DNA from: Kribbella monticola
GTDB taxonomy: Bacteria; Actinomycetota; Actinomycetes; Propionibacteriales; Kribbellaceae
Length of the DNA stretch: 64,000 nt
Assembly: GCF_003261635.1 (NCBI RefSeq)
Contig: NZ_QFXK01000090.1
Location: forward strand, 28,536-92,535
Reading direction: 5' to 3'
Positions 42,269 to 49,821 of this stretch are shown piece after piece; the stretch's first letter is position 1, and the number at the start of each line of letters is the position of its first letter. The position numbers and the translations under genes were made by a program. The notes under the pieces are model-generated. The model ran no database searches and was not told where the DNA came from. It was given only the letters and a program-made list of their open reading frames with translations.

Positions 42269-43273
42269 ATGGTGACGATGCAGGACGTGGCCACCAGGGC
42301 CGGCGTCACCAAACAGACCGTCTCGAACGTGGTGACCGGACGGGTGGCCGTCCGCCCGGACACAGCGGCGCGGGTCCGGGCGGCGATCGCCGACCTGGGC
42401 TACAAGCCGAACCTGGTCGCCCGGTCTCTGGCAACCGGTACGACGATGACGGTGGGCCTGATCGTGCCGACCGTCGCGAGCCCGTTCTACTCCGAGATCG
42501 TCGAAGAGGTCGAGAACGTGCTGGACGAGCACGGCTACCACCTCGTGCTCTGTACGACCCGCGCCGACGGCGAGCGCGCCAAGCGGCAACTGGCCGGACT
42601 GTCCAGCCGGCTGGTCGACGCGCTGCTGATCGCCGGTGACCGGGACCTGACCGATCCGCTGGCACTGCTACCGGATCCGCGGTTCCCGATCGCCTTGTGT
42701 GCTTGGGAAACGCAGATACCCGACTCGCTGCCGGTGGTGACCATCGACTACGAGCACGCCGGATTCCTGGCCGGGAAGCATCTGCGCAGCCTGGGCCACC
42801 GGCGAGTGGCCGCAGTGGTCGAGTTGCCCACGCATCAGCGCCGGCTGGCCGGGTTCCGGACGGCGTTCGCCCAGCACCGGGTGCAGGTCCGTGACGACAT
42901 GGTGTTCGCGCCGCCGGAAGCGACGCCCGCTGGTGGCTTTGCCGCCGCGCAGGCAGCACTCGCCGCGGACCCGTCGCTGACGGCGATCTTTGCCTCCCAT
43001 GACCTGCTCGCGCTGGGCGTACTGGAGGCGGTGAAGGAGTCGGGCCGGTCGGTGCCCGGCGACGTTTCGGTGATCGGATTCGACGACACCGCTCCTGTCG
43101 GTCTGACCCATCCGGCACTGACCGCGGTGGCGATCCCGAGCCGGGAGATGGCTCAGCAGGCAACCAACCTGTTGCTCCGGGCAATCTCCGAAGGCACCGC
43201 CCCGGTGAACTCGGCCCAGCTCCTCCGAACGTCCCTCGTCATCCGCGACAGCACCGGCCCCGCCAAACGCTGA
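42269..43273 (+). CDS. LacI-family regulator
   Basis: 334 residues. HTH VTMQDVATRAGVTKQTVSNV, hinge helix NLVARSLATG, then a periplasmic-binding-like core ending in a typical IPSREMAQQATNLLL segment. Its recognition helix (TKQTVSNVV) differs from that of the three LacI proteins further right (SRGTVSRVL), so it should read a different operator; the TTGACCGGT pair upstream is the candidate. The ATG at 42269 follows GAGG. Likely regulator of the secreted RICIN protein and itself. Confidence 0.9.
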   Translation: MVTMQDVATRAGVTKQTVSNVVTGRVAVRPDTAARVRAAIADLGYKPNLVARSLATGTTMTVGLIVPTVASPFYSEIVEEVENVLDEHGYHLVLCTTRADGERAKRQLAGLSSRLVDALLIAGDRDLTDPLALLPDPRFPIALCAWETQIPDSLPVVTIDYEHAGFLAGKHLRSLGHRRVAAVVELPTHQRRLAGFRTAFAQHRVQVRDDMVFAPPEATPAGGFAAAQAALAADPSLTAIFASHDLLALGVLEAVKESGRSVPGDVSVIGFDDTAPVGLTHPALTAVAIPSREMAQQATNLLLRAISEGTAPVNSAQLLRTSLVIRDSTGPAKR

Positions 43274-43395
43274 CCGTTTCCCGTGCTGTCGAGGAGCTGC
43301 TGAACCTGCGGGCCCGCATCGGCGAGACGAGGCCTTGGAGGTCTTGACCGACAGCGGCGTAGCCGTCTGGCGTCAGCGCGTACGTCGGTAGGTCC
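43274..43395. other. Non-coding stretch with possible coding remnants
   Basis: On the plus strand the LacI stop is followed by a readable piece AVEELLNLRARIGETRPW, and on the minus strand by YALTPDGYAAVGQDLQGL. Either could be a tail of a lost gene, but neither has a start or a recognisable family. I report it as unexplained. Confidence 0.3.
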
Positions 43396-43430
43396 GGGGT
43401 ACCGCTCGCCTGGCGTCCGAGCGGTACCCC
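43396..43430. terminator. Bidirectional terminator hairpin
   Basis: Arms GGGGTACCGCTCG (43396-43408) and CGAGCGGTACCCC (43418-43430) pair perfectly, loop 9 nt. It lies between the convergent LacI and hydrolase genes. Confidence 0.85.
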
Positions 43431-43446
43431 CGGGCGGTTGAGCGCG

Positions 43447-44319
43447 TCAGAGGCGGGACTCCCATTTGATCTTGGTGCCGGATGCGTCGGCCGGTAGGCG
43501 GTCGCGTGCGGCGGTGTCGCCGTACATGGTCCAGCGGGCCCAGTCGACAACAGTTCGCGGGAAGCGGGCGTCGCTCCAGAAGCTGGTGTGGGTGCCGCCG
43601 ATGAAGGTGAGGAACGCCTTCGGCCAGGTGATCTCGTTGTAGGCCTGGCGGGCTGAGGAGTAGGCGCAGGTCGTGTCGTGGTCGCCGTGGACGAACAAGA
43701 CTTTGGCCGTGACCGTGCTGGACGGGTTTCCCATGTCGACGCAGGACTGTGGGTTGGCGGAGACGACACGGTGGTCGGGCCAGCGCGTGAGCAGGCCGTG
43801 GGTGACCATGCCGCCGAGGGAGTGACCGGAGATGCCGACGCCGATGCCGGTGTTGATGTGCCCGGTCAGCGGTCCGCTGGTGTTGAGCGCGAGGGTGTTG
43901 GTGAGGATCTGCGAGACGTCCTTGGAGGTGTTGCCGTTGTTGACGTCGGTGAAGTTGTGGTTGAAGTACGGGGCGGGGACGACGAAGCCGGCCGCGGCCA
44001 GCGCCCGGATGATGAACAGTGAGTTCTGTGGGCTGCTTCCGAAGCCGTGGGTGAAGTTGTAGATCGGGAAGACACCGGCGGCGACCGGGGCATCGGTCAC
44101 CGGGCTGCCGCCGGGGGTGCCGGTGGCGGGGTAGTAGACGTAGGTGGTGCACGGGCGGCTGCCACGGGTCCAGTTGTACTTGCGTACGCCGACCGCGAAC
44201 GGCGTGCTTGGCGCGGCGGCCTGGGGAAGGAGAGTGCCGAGCGCCTCGCCTGCACCGAGCAGTGTCAGGCCGGCACCGGCGGCAGTCATGCTGAGGAACG
44301 TACGACGTCGCATGGTCAT
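43447..44319 (-). CDS. Secreted alpha/beta hydrolase (cutinase/acetyl-esterase-like)
   Basis: 290 residues. Tat-type signal (MRRRTFLSMTAAGAGLTLLG). Catalytic Ser in GISGHSLGGMVTHG, acid Asp in VLFVHGDHDTTC, and a late His in GGTHTSFWSD. Four cysteines in the mature part may form disulfides. The fold resembles polyesterase-lipase-cutinase and chlorophyllase-like enzymes. A 290-residue secreted esterase under the LacI-type paired operators of the pectin regulon suggests action on acetyl, methyl or cutin esters of plant wall, but the substrate is open. Confidence 0.8.
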   Translation of the reverse strand: MTMRRRTFLSMTAAGAGLTLLGAGEALGTLLPQAAAPSTPFAVGVRKYNWTRGSRPCTTYVYYPATGTPGGSPVTDAPVAAGVFPIYNFTHGFGSSPQNSLFIIRALAAAGFVVPAPYFNHNFTDVNNGNTSKDVSQILTNTLALNTSGPLTGHINTGIGVGISGHSLGGMVTHGLLTRWPDHRVVSANPQSCVDMGNPSSTVTAKVLFVHGDHDTTCAYSSARQAYNEITWPKAFLTFIGGTHTSFWSDARFPRTVVDWARWTMYGDTAARDRLPADASGTKIKWESRL

Positions 44320-44384
44320 GTGAACTCCAAACAGGCAGAGACGGGGCGGAGAGCCTGAGTGATTTCAGGGGCGGCTTTCGGATC

Positions 44385-44488
44385 CTGTGAACGTGCACAG
44401 TCTTGAAGCCGCCCGAGAGGATGTCAAGAGGTCGATGTGCTTTGTAGCAACGCGGACGCGCCCCGGATAGCTGTGTGAACGCTCCCAC
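44385..44488. promoter_or_regulatory. Paired LacI-type operators A (88 bp apart), secreted hydrolase
   Basis: CTGTGAACGTGCACAG at 44385-44400 and GTGTGAACGCTCCCAC at 44473-44488. The near site is 66 bp upstream of the hydrolase start. Both fit TG[TG]GNRCG[CT]TCNCA-like imperfect palindromes. The 14-bp cores start 88 bp apart, the same spacing as at three other promoters in this window. Confidence 0.8.
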
Positions 44489-44558
44489 CAATGTTAACTC
44501 AGCGGGTATCGGGGAGGTGTTGGGACGCCGCGGCGGCAGCCGGGGCCGAGCCGTCGAG

Positions 44559-45572
44559 TCAGGCGGATTCGCGGCGTACGAGACTGGTGGCCAGGATGAG
44601 GGCGGCCGGTTGCTCGCCGCCGATGATCTCGGTGAGGAGGCGGACCATCTCGCTGCTGATCCGCTCGAAGGGTTGCCGCATCGTCGTCAGGGTGGGGGAC
44701 AGGGTGGCCGCCAGCCAGGAGTCGTCGAATCCGCCGACCGCGATGTCCTCAGGGACTCGCTTGCCGTGGGCCGCCAGGGTGGTCAGGGCGCCCGCGGCCA
44801 TTAGATCGGACGCGACGAAGACCGCGTCGATCTCGGGCCGGGCGGCGAGCAGGTCGGCCATCGCCCGCTGACCGCCCAGTCGCGAATAGTCGCCGTGGGC
44901 AACCAATCCCTTGTCGTACGCCTTGCCCAGCTCTTCCCGGTAGCCCTTGAGGCGCAGGACGCCACCGGGGGTGTCGAGCGGCCCGGTGATGGTGGCGATG
45001 TGCCCGCGACCCGAGTCACGCAGATACCTCACCATTTCCCGGGCGCCGGTCACATCGTCGGCGGCGACGTAGCCGACCTTGCCTTCGTACCCGAGCGGAA
45101 CACCGCAGGCCACCACGGGGATGTGTTCGCGCAGCAGCGAAGCGATCACCGGGTCGTCGGCGTGGGACGAAATCACCAGTACGCCGTCGACGTGGCCGGC
45201 CGTGATGTAGTCGGTGACGTGCCGGCGTTCCGCCGGTGTCCCGGCGACCATCAACAGCAGCGGTATGTCCCGCTTGGCCAGGGCGTCGGCCGCGCCACGC
45301 AGCAGCACCGAGAAGTTCGGGTCCTCGAAGAGGAGTTGCTGTGGTTCGGTGAGCAGGAACGCCACCGAGTTCGCGCGGCCCGTGACGAGGCTTCTGGCAT
45401 GCCGGTTGGCGGCGTACCCGGTTGACTTGATCGCGGCCTGGACCGCGGTCAGCGCTTCCGGTGAGACCCAGTGGCCGCCGTTGAGCACCCGCGAGACCGT
45501 GCCCCGCGAAACCCCGGCGACAGCCGCCACGTCCTTGATGGTGGGCCGCCTGCGGCCACCGCTGAGCTCCAC
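44559..45572 (-). CDS. LacI-family regulator (RG-I/galactan paralogue 1)
   Basis: 337 residues. HTH TIKDVAAVAGVSRGTVSRVL, hinge YAANRHARSLVTG, ligand core to the end. GTG start at 45572. Recognition-helix residues SRGTVSRVL are identical to those of the LacI genes at 59723 and 60781. It sits between the operator-bearing hydrolase and GH53 promoters and is a prime candidate to bind the paired 88-bp sites. In Bacillus the LacI protein GanR controls a GH53/GH42 galactan operon, an analogous job. Confidence 0.9.
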   Translation of the reverse strand: MELSGGRRRPTIKDVAAVAGVSRGTVSRVLNGGHWVSPEALTAVQAAIKSTGYAANRHARSLVTGRANSVAFLLTEPQQLLFEDPNFSVLLRGAADALAKRDIPLLLMVAGTPAERRHVTDYITAGHVDGVLVISSHADDPVIASLLREHIPVVACGVPLGYEGKVGYVAADDVTGAREMVRYLRDSGRGHIATITGPLDTPGGVLRLKGYREELGKAYDKGLVAHGDYSRLGGQRAMADLLAARPEIDAVFVASDLMAAGALTTLAAHGKRVPEDIAVGGFDDSWLAATLSPTLTTMRQPFERISSEMVRLLTEIIGGEQPAALILATSLVRRESA

Positions 45573-45902
45573 CCTGGCGAGTCTAGTGTCCCGGCAGGGA
45601 GTCGGGACGGCGCCGACGGCGCGGTCCCGGGTGTCATGACCGGCCTCTTCACTGCCGGGTAACAGCGACTCAAGACGGTTTAGTTGGGCTGCAAGCCAAA
45701 CAAATTAGCGCGAATCAGAGCATCCCGCAAGAACCTGTGCACGTGCACAGATTTGCTGCGGTAAAGGCTTGCCAGTCCGGTGAACTTGCGCTTTCATCGT
45801 GGTGATTATGCGATTGCGGAGCGTGTGCGCGTTCACAGGCACCAGCAAAGCCCGATCTCGCTACCGCTCTTCCCTCCGCCCCCAAGGAAGAGGTACCGCC
45901 CC
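45573..45902. promoter_or_regulatory. Divergent control region of LacI paralogue 1 and the GH53 operon
   Basis: 330 bp without a gene. It contains the palindrome TTGGGCTGCAAGCCAA (45684-45699) nearer the LacI gene, the paired operators described separately, and GGAAGAGG before the GH53 ATG. No other structure was recognised. Confidence 0.7.
45735..45838. promoter_or_regulatory. Paired LacI-type operators B (88 bp apart), GH53 operon
   Basis: CTGTGCACGTGCACAG at 45735-45750, a perfect 16-bp palindrome, and GTGTGCGCGTTCACAG at 45823-45838. The near site is 65 bp before the GH53 ATG. Core-to-core distance 88 bp. Confidence 0.85.
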
Positions 45903-46967
45903 ATGTCCAGAACTGAGCACGAACCAGCCCAACCCGTCACCGCCCCGCCAGGGATCTCGCGACGCACCTTGCTGGCCGGTGCGGCCGCCGGCGCCGGTGC
46001 CCTTGCACTCGGAGTCGGCAGCCTGGCCGAAGCGACCACGGACGCCACCTTCGTCAAGGGCGCCGACATCAGCTGGACTCCGCAGATGGAGGCGCACGGC
46101 TACTACTGGAACGACAAGTCCGGGCAGCGAAAGGATCTGTTCACGATCCTGAAGAGCTACGGGATCGGCGCGATCAGCCTGCGCACGTGGGTGAATCCGT
46201 CCAGCGATCCGGCCAACGGGCACTGCAGCATCCAGGAGACCGCCAAGATGGCCGCGCGGTGCCGGGATGCCGGGCTGCAGGTCCTGCTCGGGTTCCACTT
46301 CGGCGACACCTGGAACTCGGTCGGCGTACAGAACCCACCCAAGGCGTGGGCGAACATGACCTACAGCCAGATGCTCACTGCCCTGCGCAGCTACGTCTCC
46401 ACCTCGCTGAACGTCATCAAGTCAGCCGGCGTGACGCCGGGCTGGGTGAAGATCGGCAACGAGCAGAACACCGGGATCTGTCATCCGGTCGGCAGCGTCA
46501 GCAAGCCCGGCCAGATGACCGGCCTGCTGAACGCGGCCTACGACGCGTCCAAGCAGATCTTCCCCAGCACGCCGGTGATGATCCATCTGGCCCAGCCACA
46601 GAAGATGGACAGCATCCAGACGTTCATGAACGCCTACCGCGGCAACGGGGGCAAGTGGGACATCACCGGCCTTTCGTCGTACGCCGCGGGCAGCAACGTG
46701 GCGCCGATCCTGGGCAACATGCGGACCATCCAGTCCACCTACGGCAAACCGATCATGCAGGTCGAGTTCGGTGGACCCGTGGACAGGGCGACCCAGACCC
46801 GGGACGCGCTGCATCAGTTCGCCACCGGCATCAAGGGCTTCGGCGGTCTGGGCACCTTCTACTGGGAGCCCGAGGGCTACTCGCCCTTCACCGGCTACAA
46901 CATGACCGCCTGGAGCTCCAGCACCAGACGGCCGACCGCTGCCCTCGACGGATTCCTGAACGTCTAG
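45903..46967 (+). CDS. Secreted endo-beta-1,4-galactanase, GH53
   Basis: 354 residues. Tat signal with twin Arg at 20-21 (GISRRTLLAGAAAGAG). The TIM barrel starts FVKGADISWTPQMEAHGYYW, a GH53 hallmark. Acid/base Glu187 in KIGNEQN and nucleophile Glu288 in MQVEFGG. It cuts beta-1,4-galactan side chains of rhamnogalacturonan-I outside the cell. The chain is compact with no CBM. First of four genes in an operon with RG-I lyase/esterase and a second GH53. Confidence 0.92.
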   Translation: MSRTEHEPAQPVTAPPGISRRTLLAGAAAGAGALALGVGSLAEATTDATFVKGADISWTPQMEAHGYYWNDKSGQRKDLFTILKSYGIGAISLRTWVNPSSDPANGHCSIQETAKMAARCRDAGLQVLLGFHFGDTWNSVGVQNPPKAWANMTYSQMLTALRSYVSTSLNVIKSAGVTPGWVKIGNEQNTGICHPVGSVSKPGQMTGLLNAAYDASKQIFPSTPVMIHLAQPQKMDSIQTFMNAYRGNGGKWDITGLSSYAAGSNVAPILGNMRTIQSTYGKPIMQVEFGGPVDRATQTRDALHQFATGIKGFGGLGTFYWEPEGYSPFTGYNMTAWSSSTRRPTAALDGFLNV

Positions 46968-46979
46968 CCGGGAGAAGCC

Positions 46980-49820
46980 ATGAAACTCACTCGCATCATG
47001 ATCCTCACCTCGGCGCTGACGACGGCCGCCCTCGGTCCGCTGCCGGGCGTGGCCGCACCGACAGCTCAGACGGCACCGGCAGCGCTGCCGGCGGGGTGTT
47101 CGGGAACAGCGCCGATCCGCTGTCACTACGATGTTGCCCCCGGCAACTACGACGTCACCGTCGATCTCGGTTCCTCGACCCGGGCGGCCAACACCGCCAT
47201 GTGGGTGGAGGCGCGCCGGCAGGTGCTGACGGCGGTCTCGACCAATGCGGGCCAGGTGGTCCGCAGTACGTCGACAGTCAACGTTCGAAACCCTGAAGGT
47301 CAGCCCACCGGTCAGGGTGGAACCGGCACGTCGGGCTTGAGCATCACCTTCGACGGCACGGCGCCCGCGATCGGCTCGCTGACAGTGAAGCCGGCCGTTT
47401 CTCCACTGGTCGTGTACCTTGCCGGCGACTCGACCGTCTGTGATCAGCCGACCGCGCCGTACACCGGCTGGGGTCAGCGTCTGCCGACCAGCATTCGCAA
47501 CGGCGCCGTGGTCGCGAACTACGCCGACTCCGGCGAGAGCTCGGGCAGCTTCCTGGCCAACAGTGCGCTGTTCCCGAAGCTGAAGCCGCTTATCAAGAGC
47601 AAGGACCTGGTCCTGATCCAGTTCGGGCACAACGACAAGGACACCACCGCGACCACCTTCCGGGACAACCTCACCAAGATGGTCAACGGCGTCCGCGAGC
47701 GCGGCGGGTCGCCGGTGCTGGTGACACCGCCGGTACGCCGGTTGTTCAGCGGCACCAAGCTGACCTCTACCGCGTTGCACGTCAACAGTCGCGGCGTGGA
47801 CCTGCCCGCGGTGATCCGGGCGCTCGGCAAGGCCGCGAACGTCCCGGTGATCGACCTGACCGCGAAGACCAAGACGCTCGTCGAATCACTGGGCCCGACA
47901 GCATCCCAGCAGCTGTACCTCACCAGAGAAGCGGGCGACAACACCCACTTCTCCGTGAACGGCGCAACGCAGATCGCCGGCCTCGTCGTCCAAAGCGTCC
48001 GCGAACTCAACCTCTCGCTGGTCGGCTACCTGCGCCCGAACGCCCTCGCGACCGCACCTGCGGTCACTGCTCAACCGGCGAAACCTCAACTGGAGAAGCT
48101 GAATCGCGGTGTGATCAACGTGCACACGGCGAAGGGGAACCGGGTGAGCTGGCGGCTGCTCGCCGACGACCCGGCCGGTGTCGCTTTCAACGTCTACCGC
48201 GATGGCGTCTTGCTGACCAAGACACCGGTCACCGGTCCGACCAGCTACCAGGACGCGGCCGGCGCCGCGGACGCGAAGTACGCCGTACGGGCGGTGGTTG
48301 GTGGCGTCGAGCGGCAGGCGAAGTCTGCTGGTGACGATTCGCTGACCCTGAACAGCGTTGCCGGTGCTACTGCCAGCAGCCGGGACGTGCCGTTGCAGAT
48401 CCCGGCCGGCGGCACAACACCGTCCGGCGAGAGCTACACCTACACCGCCAACGACACGAGCGTCGGCGACCTGGATGGTGACGGCGAATACGAGATCGTT
48501 GTGAAGTGGGACCCGACCAATGCCCACGACAACTCGCAGGCCGGCTACACCGGCAACGTTTACTTGGACGCGTACAAGCTGAACGGGACGCGGCTGTGGC
48601 GGATCGACCTCGGCCGCAACATCCGGGCCGGTGCGCACTACACCCAGTTCCAGGTCTACGACTACGACGGCGACGGCCGCGCTGAGGTCGCCGTGAAGAC
48701 CGGCGACGGCACGAAGTCCGGTACTGGGCAGGTGATCGGCAATGCAAGCGCTGACCACCGCAACTCGTCCGGCTACATCCTCAGCGGACCGGAGTTCTTG
48801 TCGGTCTTCCGCGGTACGGACGGTGCAGTGCTCGCGACCGCGAACTACCAGCCGCCGCGTGGGACCGTGTCGGCGTGGGGCGACAGCTATGGCAACCGGG
48901 TCGACCGCTTCCTGGCAGCCACCGCCTACCTCGACGGCTCGCGACCCAGCATCATCATGGCCCGCGGTTACTACACCCGTTCCGTCATCACCGCCTGGGA
49001 CTTCCGCAACGGCGCGCTGACCCAGCGCTGGATCTTCGACTCCAACACCGCGGGCAGTCAGTGGACCGGCAAGGGCAATCACAACCTGTCCATCGCCGAC
49101 GTGGATTCCGACGGCCGCGACGAAGTGCTGTACGGCTCGATGGCGATCGATGACAACGGCAAGGGACTGTGGCAGAACAACACCCATCACGGCGACGCGT
49201 ACCACGTCGGCGACTTCATCCCGTCCCGTCCGGGGCTGGAGGTTTTCAAGCCTTCGGAGACGACCAGCGAGGTGGCGCACTGGATGGGTGACGCCCGCAC
49301 CGGCCAGATCCTGTGGAGTGCTCCGTCGTGTGGTTGCGACAACGGGCGCGCCGTGGCCGAGGACATCTGGGCGGGCAACCCGGGCGCGGAAGCCTGGTCC
49401 GCCGCGGTCGGCGGCCTGCGCAGTGCCACCAACGGAAGCCAGGTCGCGGCCCGCAAGCCGGGCTCCACCAACTTCGTCATCTGGTGGGACGGCGACGCCC
49501 AGCGCGAACTGCTCGACGGCACCCACATCGACAAGTACGGCACGGGTGGCGACACCCGGCTGCTCACCGGCTCCGACGTCGTCGCCAACAACGGCACGAA
49601 GTCGACGCCCGCGCTGTCGGCCGACCTGTTCGGCGACTGGCGGGAGGAAGTGATCTGGCGTACGTCGGACAACCGCGCACTGCGGATCTACTCCACCACC
49701 GACAGCACGAGCATCAGTCACCCGTCGCTGATGCAGGACCGTCAGTACCGCCTGGCCGTCGCCTGGCAGAACACCGGCTACAACCAGCCCCCGCACCCGA
49801 GCTTCGCGATGGGCCGCTGA
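46980..49820 (+). CDS. Secreted CE12 rhamnogalacturonan acetylesterase - PL11 rhamnogalacturonan lyase fusion
   Basis: 946 residues. Sec signal 1-25. An N-terminal beta-sandwich (about 40-140) precedes a CE12 SGNH esterase (about 140-350): Ser in LAGDSTVCDQ, Gly in YADSGESSGS, Asn in QFGHNDKD, and Asp/His in GDNTHFSVNG. From about 370 to 946 is PL11, with its small Ig-like start (KLNRGVINVHTAKGNRVSW, FNVYRDGVLL) and an eight-bladed propeller with calcium-type loops GDLDGDGEYE, YDYDGDGRAE and VDSDGRDE. One chain would remove acetyl groups from RG-I and cleave its backbone by beta-elimination. RBS GGAGAAG. It lies 12 bp after GH53. Confidence 0.9.
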   Translation: MKLTRIMILTSALTTAALGPLPGVAAPTAQTAPAALPAGCSGTAPIRCHYDVAPGNYDVTVDLGSSTRAANTAMWVEARRQVLTAVSTNAGQVVRSTSTVNVRNPEGQPTGQGGTGTSGLSITFDGTAPAIGSLTVKPAVSPLVVYLAGDSTVCDQPTAPYTGWGQRLPTSIRNGAVVANYADSGESSGSFLANSALFPKLKPLIKSKDLVLIQFGHNDKDTTATTFRDNLTKMVNGVRERGGSPVLVTPPVRRLFSGTKLTSTALHVNSRGVDLPAVIRALGKAANVPVIDLTAKTKTLVESLGPTASQQLYLTREAGDNTHFSVNGATQIAGLVVQSVRELNLSLVGYLRPNALATAPAVTAQPAKPQLEKLNRGVINVHTAKGNRVSWRLLADDPAGVAFNVYRDGVLLTKTPVTGPTSYQDAAGAADAKYAVRAVVGGVERQAKSAGDDSLTLNSVAGATASSRDVPLQIPAGGTTPSGESYTYTANDTSVGDLDGDGEYEIVVKWDPTNAHDNSQAGYTGNVYLDAYKLNGTRLWRIDLGRNIRAGAHYTQFQVYDYDGDGRAEVAVKTGDGTKSGTGQVIGNASADHRNSSGYILSGPEFLSVFRGTDGAVLATANYQPPRGTVSAWGDSYGNRVDRFLAATAYLDGSRPSIIMARGYYTRSVITAWDFRNGALTQRWIFDSNTAGSQWTGKGNHNLSIADVDSDGRDEVLYGSMAIDDNGKGLWQNNTHHGDAYHVGDFIPSRPGLEVFKPSETTSEVAHWMGDARTGQILWSAPSCGCDNGRAVAEDIWAGNPGAEAWSAAVGGLRSATNGSQVAARKPGSTNFVIWWDGDAQRELLDGTHIDKYGTGGDTRLLTGSDVVANNGTKSTPALSADLFGDWREEVIWRTSDNRALRIYSTTDSTSISHPSLMQDRQYRLAVAWQNTGYNQPPHPSFAMGR

Positions 49821-49821
49821 C

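Noticed and set aside
43274..43395. A short gene after the LacI regulator
   Set aside because: Readable fragments on both strands lack a start codon, RBS and family match; left as an unexplained stretch.
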